Positions 15,716 through 24,968 of a stretch of DNA of 64,000 nt are shown piece after piece. The notes beneath the pieces are model-generated. The model was not told the origin of the DNA. It was given only the letters and a program-made list of their open reading frames with translations, and ran no database searches. A program made the translations under genes and the position numbers. Every line of letters starts with the position of its first letter. Position 1 is the first letter of the stretch. Source of the DNA: Prosthecomicrobium sp. N25 (lineage in GTDB: Bacteria; Pseudomonadota; Alphaproteobacteria; Rhizobiales; Ancalomicrobiaceae); NCBI RefSeq assembly GCF_037203705.1, contig NZ_JBBCAT010000001.1, positions 3,073,418-3,137,417 of the forward strand, given 5' to 3'.

Positions 15716-18022
15716 TCAGCCGGAGGCCGCTGCGGCCACCCCCGCGCCGGGCGCCGGCCCGCCGCGACGGCCGCCCGCCTCGCCGGGCGCGGAGTCCGTT
15801 GCCGTCTCGGAAACCGGCAGGACCAAGCGCATCATGGCGCCGTGCCCTCCGGTCGCCACGGCGGGGGCGTCGAGCAGCTCGATGCGTCCGCCGTGCTCTT
15901 CCAGGATCTTGCGCGTGATGGCGAGGCCGAGGCCCGTGCCCTTCTCGCGCGTCGTCACGTAGGGCTCGAGCAGTCGGTGCCGGTTCTCCCGCGGGAAGCC
16001 GATGCCGTTGTCGATCACGTCGATCACGATCTCCTCGCCCACCCGCCGGGCCTCGACCTCCACCCGCCCCTTCTCGGGCGGCCGCCCCTCGACCGGCTCG
16101 ACCGCCGCGATCGCCTCGGCGGCGTTCTTAACGACGTTGGTGAAAACCTGGGAGAGCAGCCGGTGGTCGTAGCGGCCGATGATGGGCGCGTCGGGAAGGC
16201 GCGTCACGAACTCGATCTCGGGATTGCTCACGCCGATCAGGAAGACGGATTCGCGCAGCGACTCCAGGAGGTTGCCCTTCTCCTTCTGGGGCTTCGGCAT
16301 GCGCGCGAAGGACGAGAACTCGTTGACCATCCGCTCGATGTCGCCGACCTGCCGGATGATCGTGTCGACGCACTGGTCGAAGACCTGCCGGTCGTCCTCC
16401 ACCTTCTTGGCGTAGCGCCGCCGGATGCGCTCGGCGGAGAGCTGGATCGGCGTCAGCGGGTTCTTGATCTCGTGCGCGATGCGGCGGGCGACGTCGGCCC
16501 AGGCGGAGGAGCGCTGGGCGCTGACCAGGTCCGTGATGTCGTCGAGGGTCACGACGAAACCCTCCGAGGAGGAGGATTCGGTCGTGAAGCGGACGATGAT
16601 CGTCCGCTCCTGGCCGGCCCGCCGGAGCGTCACCTGCATCTGCTTCGGCCGCTGCGGGTTGTCGGTCACCGCCTCGGCCATGGCGGCGGCGAGTTCGGGC
16701 GCGGCCTCATCGAGCGGCTTGCCCAGGATGTTCGCCTCCGCGGTGTCGAGAAGGGCGAGCGCCGACCGGTTGGCGAGGGTCACCCGCCGTTCCCCGTCGA
16801 TGCCGAGCACACCCGCCGTGACGCCGGCCAGCACCGCCTCGGTGAAGCGCCGGCGGCGGTCGATCTGGTCCTTGGCGGCGATCAGTTCGGCGCGCTGTGA
16901 GCGGAGCTCCGCCGTCATGGTGTTGAAGGTCTCGCCGAGATGGGCGAGGTCGCCCTCCTTCTTGCGCACCGGCACCTGTACGCCGAGCTGGCCGCGCGAG
17001 ACGTAGTCGGCGGCGAGGATCAGCCGGCGGATCGGCGCCACCAGCCGATTGGCGAAGCCGATGGCGGCCCAGATGGCGGCGAGCAGCAGGATCAGGGTGA
17101 CGCCCACGAAGATCAGCGCGAAGGCGATCTGGGCGCCGTAACGGCTCTTCTCCAGCTGGCTGTAGTCCGCGGCGGCGTCGGTGGCGAGCCGCACCTGGTC
17201 GAGCACCTCCCCGTCGAGCGGGCGCGTCGCGTACAGGAAGGTGTCCTCGAACTCGTCGAGCTTCAGCACCGTGCCGACCTGGTTGGTCTGGCCCGGCACG
17301 ATGACGACCGGCCCGTCCTCCTCCGCCCGCTTGAAGGTCTCGGCGGGCGGCATCAGGATCTTCTCCCAGGTCGCGTCCAGCTTGATGCTGGTGACGACCG
17401 AGCCGTCGGACTTGAGCAGGAAGGCGGCCGGGATCTGCCGGAGCGCCGCCTGCTGCTGGAAGAAGTTGTCGAACCGGGTCGGCTCGTAGTCGTAGAGCGA
17501 GCGCGCCCGGTCGATCTCGGCGCCGAGGGCGAGCGTGTCGCCGCGCAGCGCCCGCGCATGCTCCTGCATGTAGGCGTTGCCGACCTGCGCGGCGTTCTCC
17601 ACGATGGTGCGCGTCCGGACCTCGAACCAGCGGTCCAGCCCCTGGTCGAGCGTGATGGAGGCGAGCACCGCGACCAGGACTGCCGGCGCGGCCGCGATCA
17701 GGCTGAAGAGGCCGATCACCCGCCAGTGCAGCCGCGCCCCCGCCCGCCCGTCGCGCCAGGCGACGTAGAGGCCGACCAACTCCCACAGGATCAGTCCGGC
17801 GAGCGCGATCAGGAGCCCGCCGTTGATCGACATCGCCGTCTCGACCACGCGGTCGGTCGGCGTGACGGGGGTCAGGTCCGTGAGGATCAGGAAGGACGTG
17901 ATCACCGACAGGAGCGACAGGACCACGAGGACCAGGCCGACGAGCCGAACCCGCTTGTTCCGCTCGCCGATCGGCGCGGAGACGTGCTTGGGGATCGTGA
18001 GGATCTCTTCGGTCTGACTCAT
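15716..18022 (-). CDS. ntrY: membrane sensor histidine kinase NtrY
   Basis: A 768-residue inner-membrane kinase. Three N-terminal membrane helices lie at about 25-47, 66-90 and 99-125. A periplasmic region of about 175 residues and a fourth helix near 300-325 follow. Then come a HAMP segment (APIRRLILAADYVSRGQLG), a PAS domain, the phospho-acceptor His in RRIAHEIKNPLTPIQL, and an HATPase domain (NAAEAI, DNGIGFP, GTGLGLAI). It phosphorylates NtrX and is linked to nitrogen, redox and envelope responses. The start at 18022 was chosen because the residues before it are not family-like. ntrBC, often adjacent, is absent here. Confidence 0.95.
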   Translation of the reverse strand: MSQTEEILTIPKHVSAPIGERNKRVRLVGLVLVVLSLLSVITSFLILTDLTPVTPTDRVVETAMSINGGLLIALAGLILWELVGLYVAWRDGRAGARLHWRVIGLFSLIAAAPAVLVAVLASITLDQGLDRWFEVRTRTIVENAAQVGNAYMQEHARALRGDTLALGAEIDRARSLYDYEPTRFDNFFQQQAALRQIPAAFLLKSDGSVVTSIKLDATWEKILMPPAETFKRAEEDGPVVIVPGQTNQVGTVLKLDEFEDTFLYATRPLDGEVLDQVRLATDAAADYSQLEKSRYGAQIAFALIFVGVTLILLLAAIWAAIGFANRLVAPIRRLILAADYVSRGQLGVQVPVRKKEGDLAHLGETFNTMTAELRSQRAELIAAKDQIDRRRRFTEAVLAGVTAGVLGIDGERRVTLANRSALALLDTAEANILGKPLDEAAPELAAAMAEAVTDNPQRPKQMQVTLRRAGQERTIIVRFTTESSSSEGFVVTLDDITDLVSAQRSSAWADVARRIAHEIKNPLTPIQLSAERIRRRYAKKVEDDRQVFDQCVDTIIRQVGDIERMVNEFSSFARMPKPQKEKGNLLESLRESVFLIGVSNPEIEFVTRLPDAPIIGRYDHRLLSQVFTNVVKNAAEAIAAVEPVEGRPPEKGRVEVEARRVGEEIVIDVIDNGIGFPRENRHRLLEPYVTTREKGTGLGLAITRKILEEHGGRIELLDAPAVATGGHGAMMRLVLPVSETATDSAPGEAGGRRGGPAPGAGVAAAASG

Positions 18023-18254
18023 GCGGCGCGCGCGACTCCCCCTTCGGCGGGCGAATCCTTCGGCCGGAATTGTTGCCGAAATGCGGCACTGTGGCGAGCG
18101 GAACACAGAAGCCCGGCGCGACGCCTCGCCCGACCGCCGTCGCGGGTCGTCAGAACCCCCCTGGCATTCCGCTGCGGTCTCCGCGGCATACCGTATATCC
18201 TCGTACAGAAGGTGCGTGCTAGCCTCGCGGTTCCTCCCGCCCCCGGATCCCCCG

Positions 18255-19976
18255 ATGAACCGCACAGCACCGCGCCTGCCCGAGGACAGCTTCGCCGATC
18301 TCTTCACGCCGAAGCTGATCACCACCCTGCGGGAAGGCTACGACGTCGGGCGGCTCGTCTCCGACGTGATCGCCGGGCTGACGGTGGCGATCGTCGCGCT
18401 GCCGCTCGCCATGGGCATCGCCATCGCGTCCGGCACCACGCCCGACAAGGGGCTCTTCACCGCCGTCGTCGCCGGCTTCATCATCTCCGCGCTCGGCGGC
18501 AGCCGCTTCCAGATCGGCGGGCCGACGGCGGCCTTCATCGTCGTCGTCTACCGGACGATCGAGACGCAGGGCTACGACGGCCTGGTGCTCGCGACCTTCC
18601 TGGCCGGCCTGATCCTGGTGGCGGTCGGCTACCTGAAGCTCGGTACCTATATCAAGTACATCCCCTACCCGGTCACGATCGGCTTCACGGCCGGCATCGG
18701 CATCACGATCTTCGTCAGCCAGGTCGCCGACCTCCTGGGCCTCTCGGCCGGCAAGCTGCCGGGCGAGTTCGTCGCCAAGGTCGAGGCGCTCTGGCACGCT
18801 CTGCCGACCCTGAACGCGTCCGCCGTGGCGCTCTCCGCGCTCTCGCTGGCCGTCATCCTGGGCTTGCGGCGCACGCGCCCGAAGTGGCCGGGCTTCCTGA
18901 TCGCGGTCGTGCTGGCCTCCGTGGTGACGGCGCTGTTCCAGCTCGACGCGGTGACCATCGGCTCGAAGTACGGCGAGATCCCGCGCATGCCGCCGTCGCC
19001 GGAACTGCCGGCCCTCTCCTTCGCCAAGATCAAGGCCGTCCTGCCCGACGCGATCACGATCGCGGTGCTGGCCGGCATCGAGTCCCTCCTCTCGGCCGTG
19101 GTCGCCGACGGCATGACCGGCCGCCGCCATCGCTCCAACTGCGAGCTCGTCGCCCAGGGCTTCGCCAACGTCGCCTCCGCGCTCTTCGGCGGCCTGCCGG
19201 CGACGGGCGCCATCGCGCGCACGGCGACCAACATCCGCTCCGGCTCCACCGGCCCGGTCTCGGGCGTGCTGCACGCGGTCTTCCTGCTGGTCTTCATGCT
19301 GGTCGCTGCGCCGCTCGCCTCCTACGTGCCGCTTGCCGTCCTCGCCGCCATCCTGGCGATCGTCGCCTGGAACATGGCGGAGGTGCATGTGGTCGGCCGA
19401 CTCCTGGTCAACTCCGGCTGGGGCGACCGGACCGTCCTCCTCTCCACCATGCTGCTGACCGTCTTCTACGACCTGACGGTCGGCATCGAGGTCGGCGTCG
19501 TGCTGGCCGCCATGCTGTTCATGCACCACATGGCCGAGGCCGTGCAGGTCGAGGCGCACGGCAACGTCGACCTTATCGACCGCGACCGGGCCGACGATCC
19601 CGAGCGGACGCCCTACGACCCGAGCCAGCAGATCCGCGATGACGTGGTGGTCTACCGCATCAACGGCCCCTTCTTCTTCGGCGCCGCCAACCAGCTCACC
19701 ACGACCCTCTCGCGCATCGGCACGCGGCCCAAGCGGCTGGTGCTCGACTTCGCAGGCGTGCCGCTCGTCGATTCCACCGGCGCGGCAACGCTGCGCGGCG
19801 TCGTCGCCGACATGCACAAGCGCGGCGCCGACGTGGTGCTCGCGGGCATGTCGCGCCCGGTCCGCCGCTCGCTGGTCCGCTTCGGCATCCACCGCCCGCA
19901 CGTGAGCGTGCTGACCGCTCCCTCCGTCGCCGCGGCGCTCGAACGGATCGACCACGAGCCGCTGGCGGCCGAGTGA
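18255..19976 (+). CDS. SulP-family anion permease with STAS domain
   Basis: A 573-residue inner-membrane transporter of the SLC26/SulP family, moving sulfate, bicarbonate or another anion. The N-terminal two thirds hold 10-14 membrane helices, starting with DVIAGLTVAIVALPLAMGIA; GGLPATGAIARTATN is a family signature of the transport core. The C-terminal STAS domain (about 440-560) shows DDVVVYRINGPFFFGAANQL and LVLDFAGVPLVDSTGA. It is divergent from ntrY with about 230 bases between, and its stop lies three bases before the convergent Lrp gene. The substrate cannot be told. Confidence 0.93.
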   Translation: MNRTAPRLPEDSFADLFTPKLITTLREGYDVGRLVSDVIAGLTVAIVALPLAMGIAIASGTTPDKGLFTAVVAGFIISALGGSRFQIGGPTAAFIVVVYRTIETQGYDGLVLATFLAGLILVAVGYLKLGTYIKYIPYPVTIGFTAGIGITIFVSQVADLLGLSAGKLPGEFVAKVEALWHALPTLNASAVALSALSLAVILGLRRTRPKWPGFLIAVVLASVVTALFQLDAVTIGSKYGEIPRMPPSPELPALSFAKIKAVLPDAITIAVLAGIESLLSAVVADGMTGRRHRSNCELVAQGFANVASALFGGLPATGAIARTATNIRSGSTGPVSGVLHAVFLLVFMLVAAPLASYVPLAVLAAILAIVAWNMAEVHVVGRLLVNSGWGDRTVLLSTMLLTVFYDLTVGIEVGVVLAAMLFMHHMAEAVQVEAHGNVDLIDRDRADDPERTPYDPSQQIRDDVVVYRINGPFFFGAANQLTTTLSRIGTRPKRLVLDFAGVPLVDSTGAATLRGVVADMHKRGADVVLAGMSRPVRRSLVRFGIHRPHVSVLTAPSVAAALERIDHEPLAAE

Positions 19977-19979
19977 GCC

Positions 19980-20465
19980 TCAGCGGGCGGCCGCCGGCAG
20001 GGGCAGTCCGCCGCCGCTCTTCAGGGTCTCGATAACGATCCGCGAGGTGACGTGCGCCACGCTCTCCTGCGCGAGCAGCACGGCGTTGACGAAGCGCGCG
20101 AAGGCGGCGAGGTCGGCGACCGCGATCTTGATCAGGTAGTCCATGTCCCCGGTCAGCGCATGCGCCTCCAGGACCTCGCCGCAGTCGGCGATCAGGTCGC
20201 GGAAGCGCCGGGCGTTCGCCTCCGAATGGCGGGCGAGCTGCACGTTGACGAAGGCCGTGACGCCGAGCCCCAGCGCGGTGCCGTCGAGCTCGGCCCGGTA
20301 GCGGCGGATGACGCCCGCCTCCTCCAGCCTCTGCCGCCGGCGCGAGCATTGCGAGGCGGACAGGTGGACCCGCTCGGCGAGGTCCTGGTTGGTCAGCCGC
20401 CCGTCCTCCTGCAGAGCCGCGAGGAGGCGGAGGTCGTACCCGTCGATGGCGACGGCATCCTGCAT
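19980..20465 (-). CDS. Lrp/AsnC-type transcriptional regulator of hppD
   Basis: A 161-residue Lrp/AsnC-type regulator. The N-terminal helix-turn-helix (DGYDLRLLAALQEDGRLTNQ then DLAERVHLSASQCSRRRQRLE) is followed by a RAM domain (about 70-145) with GVTAFVNVQLARH and ALTGDMDYLIKI, which binds an amino acid or related ligand. It is divergent from hppD, the usual arrangement for an aromatic-amino-acid-responsive Lrp protein controlling 4-hydroxyphenylpyruvate dioxygenase. A perfect inverted repeat stands just before hppD. The ligand (tyrosine or phenylalanine) is inferred. Confidence 0.9.
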   Translation of the reverse strand: MQDAVAIDGYDLRLLAALQEDGRLTNQDLAERVHLSASQCSRRRQRLEEAGVIRRYRAELDGTALGLGVTAFVNVQLARHSEANARRFRDLIADCGEVLEAHALTGDMDYLIKIAVADLAAFARFVNAVLLAQESVAHVTSRIVIETLKSGGGLPLPAAAR

Positions 20466-20546
20466 GGAAAACCCTCTTCGTGCATGGTTCGTGCGAAACT
20501 TAATCGGTTAGCGACTAGAATGCACGCCTCTTGCGAGCCCTTCTTG

Positions 20547-20565
20547 CGATGATGGCGCATCATCG
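20547..20565. promoter_or_regulatory. perfect inverted repeat before hppD, candidate Lrp-type operator
   Basis: CGATGATG-GCG-CATCATCG is a perfect 8-bp inverted repeat ending 18 bases before the hppD GTG, inside the 118-base divergent promoter region shared with the Lrp-type gene. It ends five bases before the AGGAGG ribosome-binding site. Binding by the adjacent regulator is inferred. Confidence 0.55.
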
Positions 20566-20583
20566 TTTCGAGGAGGAAACGCC

Positions 20584-21696
20584 GTGGGTCCCTTTCCGCA
20601 TGACGCCCCCGCCGCCGTGATCGACGAAGCCAACCCGATGGGCACGGACGGCTTCGAGTTCATCGAGTTCGCCCATCCGGACCCGGAGGCGCTCGGCCGG
20701 CTCTTCGCCACCATGGGCTTCGAGGCCGTCGCGCGGCACCGGTCCAAGGCTGTGACCCTCTGGCGCCAGGGCGACGTCAACTACGTCATCAACGCCGAGC
20801 CGCAGAGCTTCGCCGCCGGCTTCGCCCGCCGCCACGGCCCCTGCGTCTGCGCCATGGGCTTCCGGGTGGTGAACGCGCTCTATGCCTACCAGCGCGCCAT
20901 CGCGCTCGGCGCCAAGCCGGTCGAGAGCGTCGTAGGCCCCGACGAGCTGCGCATCCCGGCGATCGAGGGGATCGGCGGCTCGCTCATCTATTTCGTCGAC
21001 CGCTACGGCGACAAGGGCTCGATCTGGGACGTGGACTTCGTCTGGACCGGCGAGCGCGACCCGAAGCCCGAGGGCGTCGGCCTCCACTACCTCGATCACC
21101 TGACCCACAACGTCCATCGCGGCCGGATGGACTACTGGTCCGACTGGTACACCCGGCTCTTCAATTTCCGCGAGATCCGCTACTTCGACATCGAGGGCAA
21201 GCTGACGGGCCTCACCAGCCGCGCCATGACGAGCCCCTGCGGCAAGATCCGCATCCCGATCAACCAGTCCGCCGACGACCGCAGCCAGATCGAGGAATAC
21301 CTGCGCGCCTACAACGGCGAGGGCATCCAGCACATCGCCTGCGGGGCCCGCGACATCTACGCCGCCGTGGAAGGCCTGCGCGCCCGCGGCCTGCCCTTCA
21401 TGCCGGCCCCGCCGGCCACCTACTACGAGCGCGTCGACACCCGCCTGCCCGGCCACGGCGAGCCGCTCGACCGCCTGGAGGCGAACGGGATCCTGATCGA
21501 CGGCGAAGGCGTCGTCGACGGCGGCACCACCAAGGTGCTGCTGCAGATCTTCTCCGGCACCGTGGTCGGCCCGATCTTCTTCGAGTTCATCGAGCGCAAG
21601 GGCGACGACGGCTTCGGCGAGGGCAACTTCCGCGCCCTCTTCGAGTCCATCGAAGAGGATCAGATCCGCCGCGGCGTCCTCTCCGCGGCCGAGTAG
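20584..21696 (+). CDS. hppD: 4-hydroxyphenylpyruvate dioxygenase
   Basis: HppD converts 4-hydroxyphenylpyruvate to homogentisate in tyrosine breakdown. The 370-residue protein has two VOC-fold halves. The iron ligands are His172 (LDHLTHNV), His250 (GIQHIA) and Glu334 (FFEFIERKG), and the C-terminal gate region FGEGNFRALFESIE is intact. The start is GTG at 20584, preceded at ideal distance by AGGAGG. The downstream homogentisate genes are not next to it: a strong hairpin ends the transcript and a degraded gene follows. Confidence 0.97.
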   Translation: MGPFPHDAPAAVIDEANPMGTDGFEFIEFAHPDPEALGRLFATMGFEAVARHRSKAVTLWRQGDVNYVINAEPQSFAAGFARRHGPCVCAMGFRVVNALYAYQRAIALGAKPVESVVGPDELRIPAIEGIGGSLIYFVDRYGDKGSIWDVDFVWTGERDPKPEGVGLHYLDHLTHNVHRGRMDYWSDWYTRLFNFREIRYFDIEGKLTGLTSRAMTSPCGKIRIPINQSADDRSQIEEYLRAYNGEGIQHIACGARDIYAAVEGLRARGLPFMPAPPATYYERVDTRLPGHGEPLDRLEANGILIDGEGVVDGGTTKVLLQIFSGTVVGPIFFEFIERKGDDGFGEGNFRALFESIEEDQIRRGVLSAAE

Positions 21697-21705
21697 GGTG
21701 CACCC

Positions 21706-21731
21706 GGGCGCCCGCGGAAGAGCGGGCGCCC
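21706..21731 (+). terminator. rho-independent-type terminator of hppD
   Basis: A perfect 10-bp stem, GGGCGCCCGC at 21706-21715 and GCGGGCGCCC at 21722-21731, with a six-base loop, starts nine bases after the hppD stop. It is followed by CTTCAGTT, a weak T-rich tail. It lies only three bases from the end of the convergent pseudogene. Confidence 0.75.
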
Positions 21732-21733
21732 CT

Positions 21734-21967
21734 TCAGTTCGCGCCCGCCTTCATGGCGGCGGCGAACTCGGCCACGACCGCATTCTCCTCCTTGATCATG
21801 TCGGCAAAGCCCGCCGGCGTGGCCCCGACGTGGCGAGCAGCGTCACGACGGCCGGATCCTTCAGGGCGTCGTCGACGGCCTGGTTCCCCGTCGCGACGAG
21901 GTCCGGGGCCATCCCGGCGGGCCCGAACAGGCCCACCAGATCTGCGCCACGGTGCCGTCGTGGGAAA
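21734..21967 (-). pseudogene. remnant of a Bug/TctC-type solute-binding protein
   Basis: On the minus strand two reading frames together give a typical Bug-family C-terminus. The first frame reads DLVGLFGPAGMAPDLV, then NQAVDDALKDPAVVTLLA. After a frameshift near 21827-21832 the second reads GATPAGFADMIKEEN, then a short tail ending at TGA 21734-21736. Everything upstream of about 21967 is lost: the coding similarity stops where a REP-like element begins. The family binds carboxylates for tripartite tricarboxylate transporters, and no transporter subunit genes remain. The piece is clearly non-functional. Confidence 0.75.
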
Positions 21968-22012
21968 GCCTCCCCACGAGTGTCACCCCGGCCATCGAGC
22001 CGGGGCCTATGG
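21968..22012 (-). repeat. REP-like palindromic element, copy A
   Basis: Read on the minus strand this segment contains CCCCGGCTCGATGGCCGGGG followed by TGACACTCGTGGGGAGGC. It matches the two tandem copies near 35.1 kb closely, in inverted orientation. It stands at the truncated end of the Bug/TctC remnant. Confidence 0.6.
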
Positions 22013-22066
22013 GCCGCCCGGCGCGGCACGTGCGTCGCCCACAAGCGGCGCGAGGGCAACACCTGA

Positions 22067-23089
22067 TCAGCCCGAGACCGTCTCCGGGCCGGCCGAGACG
22101 GGGATCGGGTTCGGCGCCGCGAAATGGCAGGCCGCCGCATGGCCCTCCGTCCCGACGGGCGCGAGCGGGGGCGGCACCGTGCGGCAGATCTCCTGCACGA
22201 TCGGGCAGCGGCTCGCGAAGGAGCAGCCGACACGGACCTCGGTCGGAGACGGCACGTCGCCGCCGAGCACGATGCGCCGCGACCGCCGGTCCGGGTCCGG
22301 CTCGGGTGCGGCGGAGAGGAGCGCCTGCGTGTAGGGATGGTGCGGCGTCCGGTAGACCGCCCGCTTCGGTCCGATCTCGACGATGCGGCCGAGATACATG
22401 ACGGCGACCCGCGTGGCGATGTGGCGGACGACCGCGAGGTCGTGGGCGATGAACAGGTAGGAGAGCCCGCGCTGCGCCTGCAGGTCCTGCATCAGGTTGA
22501 TGATCTGCGCCTGCACCGAGACGTCGAGCGCCGACACCGGCTCGTCGGCGACGATGAAGGCGGGGTCGACCGCGATCGCCCGCGCGATGCCGATCCGCTG
22601 CCGCTGCCCGCCGGAGAACTGGCGCGGATAGCGGTCCATGGTCGACGGGCTGAGCCCCACCTGGACGAGCAGTTCCGCCACCCGCTCGCGCCGGGCCCGC
22701 CGGCCGCGCACCAGCCCGAAGGCGTCGAGCGGCTCGGCCACGATGTCGGCCACGCTGCGCCGGGGGCTGAGCGAGCCGTAGGGGTCCTGGAAGATCATCT
22801 GGAGCCGCTGCCGCAGCTGGCGCAGGCTCCCCGCCCCGAGGCCGGTGATGTCCCGCCCCTCGAAGCGCACCGCCCCCGCCGAGGGCTCGATCAGGCGCAG
22901 GATCAGCCGCCCGAGCGTGGACTTTCCGCAGCCCGACTCGCCCACGAGCGCGAGCGTCTCGCCCGGCGCGATGTCGAACGAAACCCCGTCGACCGCCCGC
23001 ACCGGCTTCGGCCGTGGCCCGAGATGGAGCCCGCCGCCGGCTTCGAACACCTTGGCGAGGTCGCGCACTTCGAGCAGCGGCGCGCTCAC
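22067..23089 (-). CDS. dipeptide-type ABC transporter ATP-binding protein (DppF-like)
   Basis: A 340-residue ATPase of the OppF/DppF class, cytosolic partner of the permeases encoded upstream. Walker A is GESGCGKST, the Q-loop [12 protein letters not shown], the signature [14 protein letters not shown] and Walker B AFIVADEP. The C-terminal oligopeptide-transport extension carries a cysteine set (CSFASRCP...C) as usual in this class. The start is GTG at 23089, overlapping the stop of the DppD-like gene as GTGA. It is the last gene of the importer operon that begins at 28748. Confidence 0.94.
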   Translation of the reverse strand: MSAPLLEVRDLAKVFEAGGGLHLGPRPKPVRAVDGVSFDIAPGETLALVGESGCGKSTLGRLILRLIEPSAGAVRFEGRDITGLGAGSLRQLRQRLQMIFQDPYGSLSPRRSVADIVAEPLDAFGLVRGRRARRERVAELLVQVGLSPSTMDRYPRQFSGGQRQRIGIARAIAVDPAFIVADEPVSALDVSVQAQIINLMQDLQAQRGLSYLFIAHDLAVVRHIATRVAVMYLGRIVEIGPKRAVYRTPHHPYTQALLSAAPEPDPDRRSRRIVLGGDVPSPTEVRVGCSFASRCPIVQEICRTVPPPLAPVGTEGHAAACHFAAPNPIPVSAGPETVSG

Positions 23090-24090
23090 TGGGCCGCTCC
23101 CGCCACGGCCGGCGCCGCCTCGGCCTCCGCGGCGACCCAGCAGGCCGCCCCGTGGTCCGGCCCGAACGCGAAGGTCGGCGGCTGGTCGACGGCGCAGCGC
23201 TCGCGGCGCACGGGGCATCGCGCGAAGAAGGCGCAGCCCGCCTTGACCGACCCGGCCGTCGGCACGCCCCCGGGGATCTGGTAGAGCCGCTCCCGATCGT
23301 CGTCGAGCCGCGGGATCGATTGCAGGAGGGCCCGCGTGTAGGGGTGACGCGGTGCGCGGAAGATGTCGCGCACCGCCCCGGTCTCCACCACCCGCCCGGC
23401 ATACATGACGATCACCCGCTCGCAGGCGTCGGCGATCACCCCGAGGTCGTGCGAGATGAGCAGCACCGCGGTCCCGAGCCGCCGGCGGATGTCGGCGATC
23501 AGGGCCAGCACCTGGGCCTGGATGGTCACGTCGAGCGCCGTCGTCGGTTCGTCGGCGATGAGAAGCCGCGGATTGCAGGCGACCGCCATGGCGATCATCA
23601 CCCGCTGGCGCATGCCGCCGGAGAACTGGTGCGGATAGGCGTCGACCCGTCCCGCCGGATCGGGAATGCCGACGAGCTTCAGGAGCTCCAACACCCGCCG
23701 CCGGCGCGCCTCGCGCGGCATGCGCTCGTGCAGCAGGATGGCCTCGCCGATCTGGTCGCCGATGGTCATCACCGGGTTGAGCGAGCTCATCGGCTCCTGG
23801 AAGATCATGGCGATCTCGCGCCCCCGGATCTCCGGCATGCGGGCGCGCGGCAGGGTCAGGAGGTCCGTCCCGTCGAAGAGGATGCGCCCCGAGGCGATCC
23901 GGCCCGGCGGCTCCGGGATCAGCCGCAGGATCGAGAGCGAGGTCATCGACTTGCCCGACCCGGACTCGCCCACGATCCCCACAGACCGCCCGGCCCCGAT
24001 CTCGAAACTCACCGCGTCGACGACCCTGATCGGCGTCGCCGACCCGAACTCGACCGACAGGTTCTCGACCTTCAGGAGGGCTTCGCTCAT
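23086..24090 (-). CDS. dipeptide-type ABC transporter ATP-binding protein (DppD-like)
   Basis: A 334-residue ATPase of the OppD/DppD class that should pair with the DppF-like protein. Walker A is GESGSGKSM (Met where Thr/Ser is common, as in many DppD proteins), the Q-loop [12 protein letters not shown], the signature [14 protein letters not shown] and Walker [14 protein letters not shown]. The C-terminal domain has the [14 protein letters not shown] cysteine cluster. The ATG at 24090 overlaps the stop of the upstream permease gene as ATGA. Confidence 0.94.
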   Translation of the reverse strand: MSEALLKVENLSVEFGSATPIRVVDAVSFEIGAGRSVGIVGESGSGKSMTSLSILRLIPEPPGRIASGRILFDGTDLLTLPRARMPEIRGREIAMIFQEPMSSLNPVMTIGDQIGEAILLHERMPREARRRRVLELLKLVGIPDPAGRVDAYPHQFSGGMRQRVMIAMAVACNPRLLIADEPTTALDVTIQAQVLALIADIRRRLGTAVLLISHDLGVIADACERVIVMYAGRVVETGAVRDIFRAPRHPYTRALLQSIPRLDDDRERLYQIPGGVPTAGSVKAGCAFFARCPVRRERCAVDQPPTFAFGPDHGAACWVAAEAEAAPAVAGAAQ

Positions 24091-24968
24091 GCGGCGGTGT
24101 CCGGGTCCAGGACGTCGCGCATGGCGTCGCCGAAGAGGTTGAAGGCGAGCACCACCAGCGTGATGGCGAGGCCCGCGCCGATCACCGGCCACGGCGAGCC
24201 GAACATGTTGTTGAGCCCGTCCCGGATGATGTTGCCCCAGCTCGGATGCGGCTGCTGGGTGCCGAGCCCGAGGAAGCTCAGCGACGCCTCGAGCCGGATC
24301 GCGGAGGCCGTCCAGAGCGTCATCAGGACGACGATGGGCGCCGCGATGTTCGGGATGACGTGGCGCAGGATGATCACCGGCGTCGTCACCCCGACCGCGA
24401 TCGCCGCCTCCACGTAGGGCTCCTGCCGGACCGCCATGGTCTGCGCCCGCGCGACCCGGGCGAAGCCCGGCACGAAGGCCGCCGCCAGCACAACGACGAT
24501 GTTCCAGAACCCCCCGCCGAGCGCCGCCGCGATGATGATGGCGAGCAGGAGCTCCGGGAAGGAGATCAGGAGGTCGACGAGGCGCGAGACGATCCGGTCG
24601 GTCCAGCCGCCGAAATAGCCCGCCACGACTCCGACGGCCGTCCCCACGATCGCGGCGATGAGCGGCGCCAGCACGCCGATGACCAGCGAATTGCGCGAGC
24701 CGTGGATCATGCGGGAGAGGACGTCGCGGCCGAACTGGTCGGTGCCGAGCCAGTTCGCCGCCGAGGGGGGCCGGTTGATCTTGACGTAGCTCTGCGCGAG
24801 CGGGTCATAGGGCGCGATCAAGGGCGCCAGGATCGCCACGGCGACGAAGAGCATGATGATCACGAAGGCCACGATCGTCGCCGGACGGCCGAAGAGCGCG
24901 AGCTTCAGCAGGTCGAACCGCCCCGGCTCGGGCGCGATCAGGTCGGGAGCCTCGGTCGCGACGGCCAT
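24087..24968 (-). CDS. dipeptide-type ABC transporter permease (DppC-like)
   Basis: A 293-residue inner-membrane permease. The OppC_N region with the first helix ([27 protein letters not shown]) leads to the [18 protein letters not shown] motif typical of DppC/OppC. The membrane domain carries the EAA-like loop ([20 protein letters not shown]) that touches the ATPases. Its ATG shares one base with the stop of the DppB-like gene (TGATG). It works with the DppB-like permease in one channel. Confidence 0.94.
   Translation of the reverse strand: MAVATEAPDLIAPEPGRFDLLKLALFGRPATIVAFVIIMLFVAVAILAPLIAPYDPLAQSYVKINRPPSAANWLGTDQFGRDVLSRMIHGSRNSLVIGVLAPLIAAIVGTAVGVVAGYFGGWTDRIVSRLVDLLISFPELLLAIIIAAALGGGFWNIVVVLAAAFVPGFARVARAQTMAVRQEPYVEAAIAVGVTTPVIILRHVIPNIAAPIVVLMTLWTASAIRLEASLSFLGLGTQQPHPSWGNIIRDGLNNMFGSPWPVIGAGLAITLVVLAFNLFGDAMRDVLDPDTAA

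Noticed and set aside
18021-18254. Extension of the SulP frame into the ntrY-sulP gap
   Set aside because: The 78 extra residues are Arg/Ser-rich and unlike SulP N-termini. The ATG at 18255 gives the expected start.
16940-19642. 900-residue open frame on the plus strand across ntrY and sulP
   Set aside because: It is the mirror of ntrY in GC-rich DNA and then runs out of frame through sulP. The composition is His/Arg/Gly-biased without any domain pattern, and both true genes are certain.
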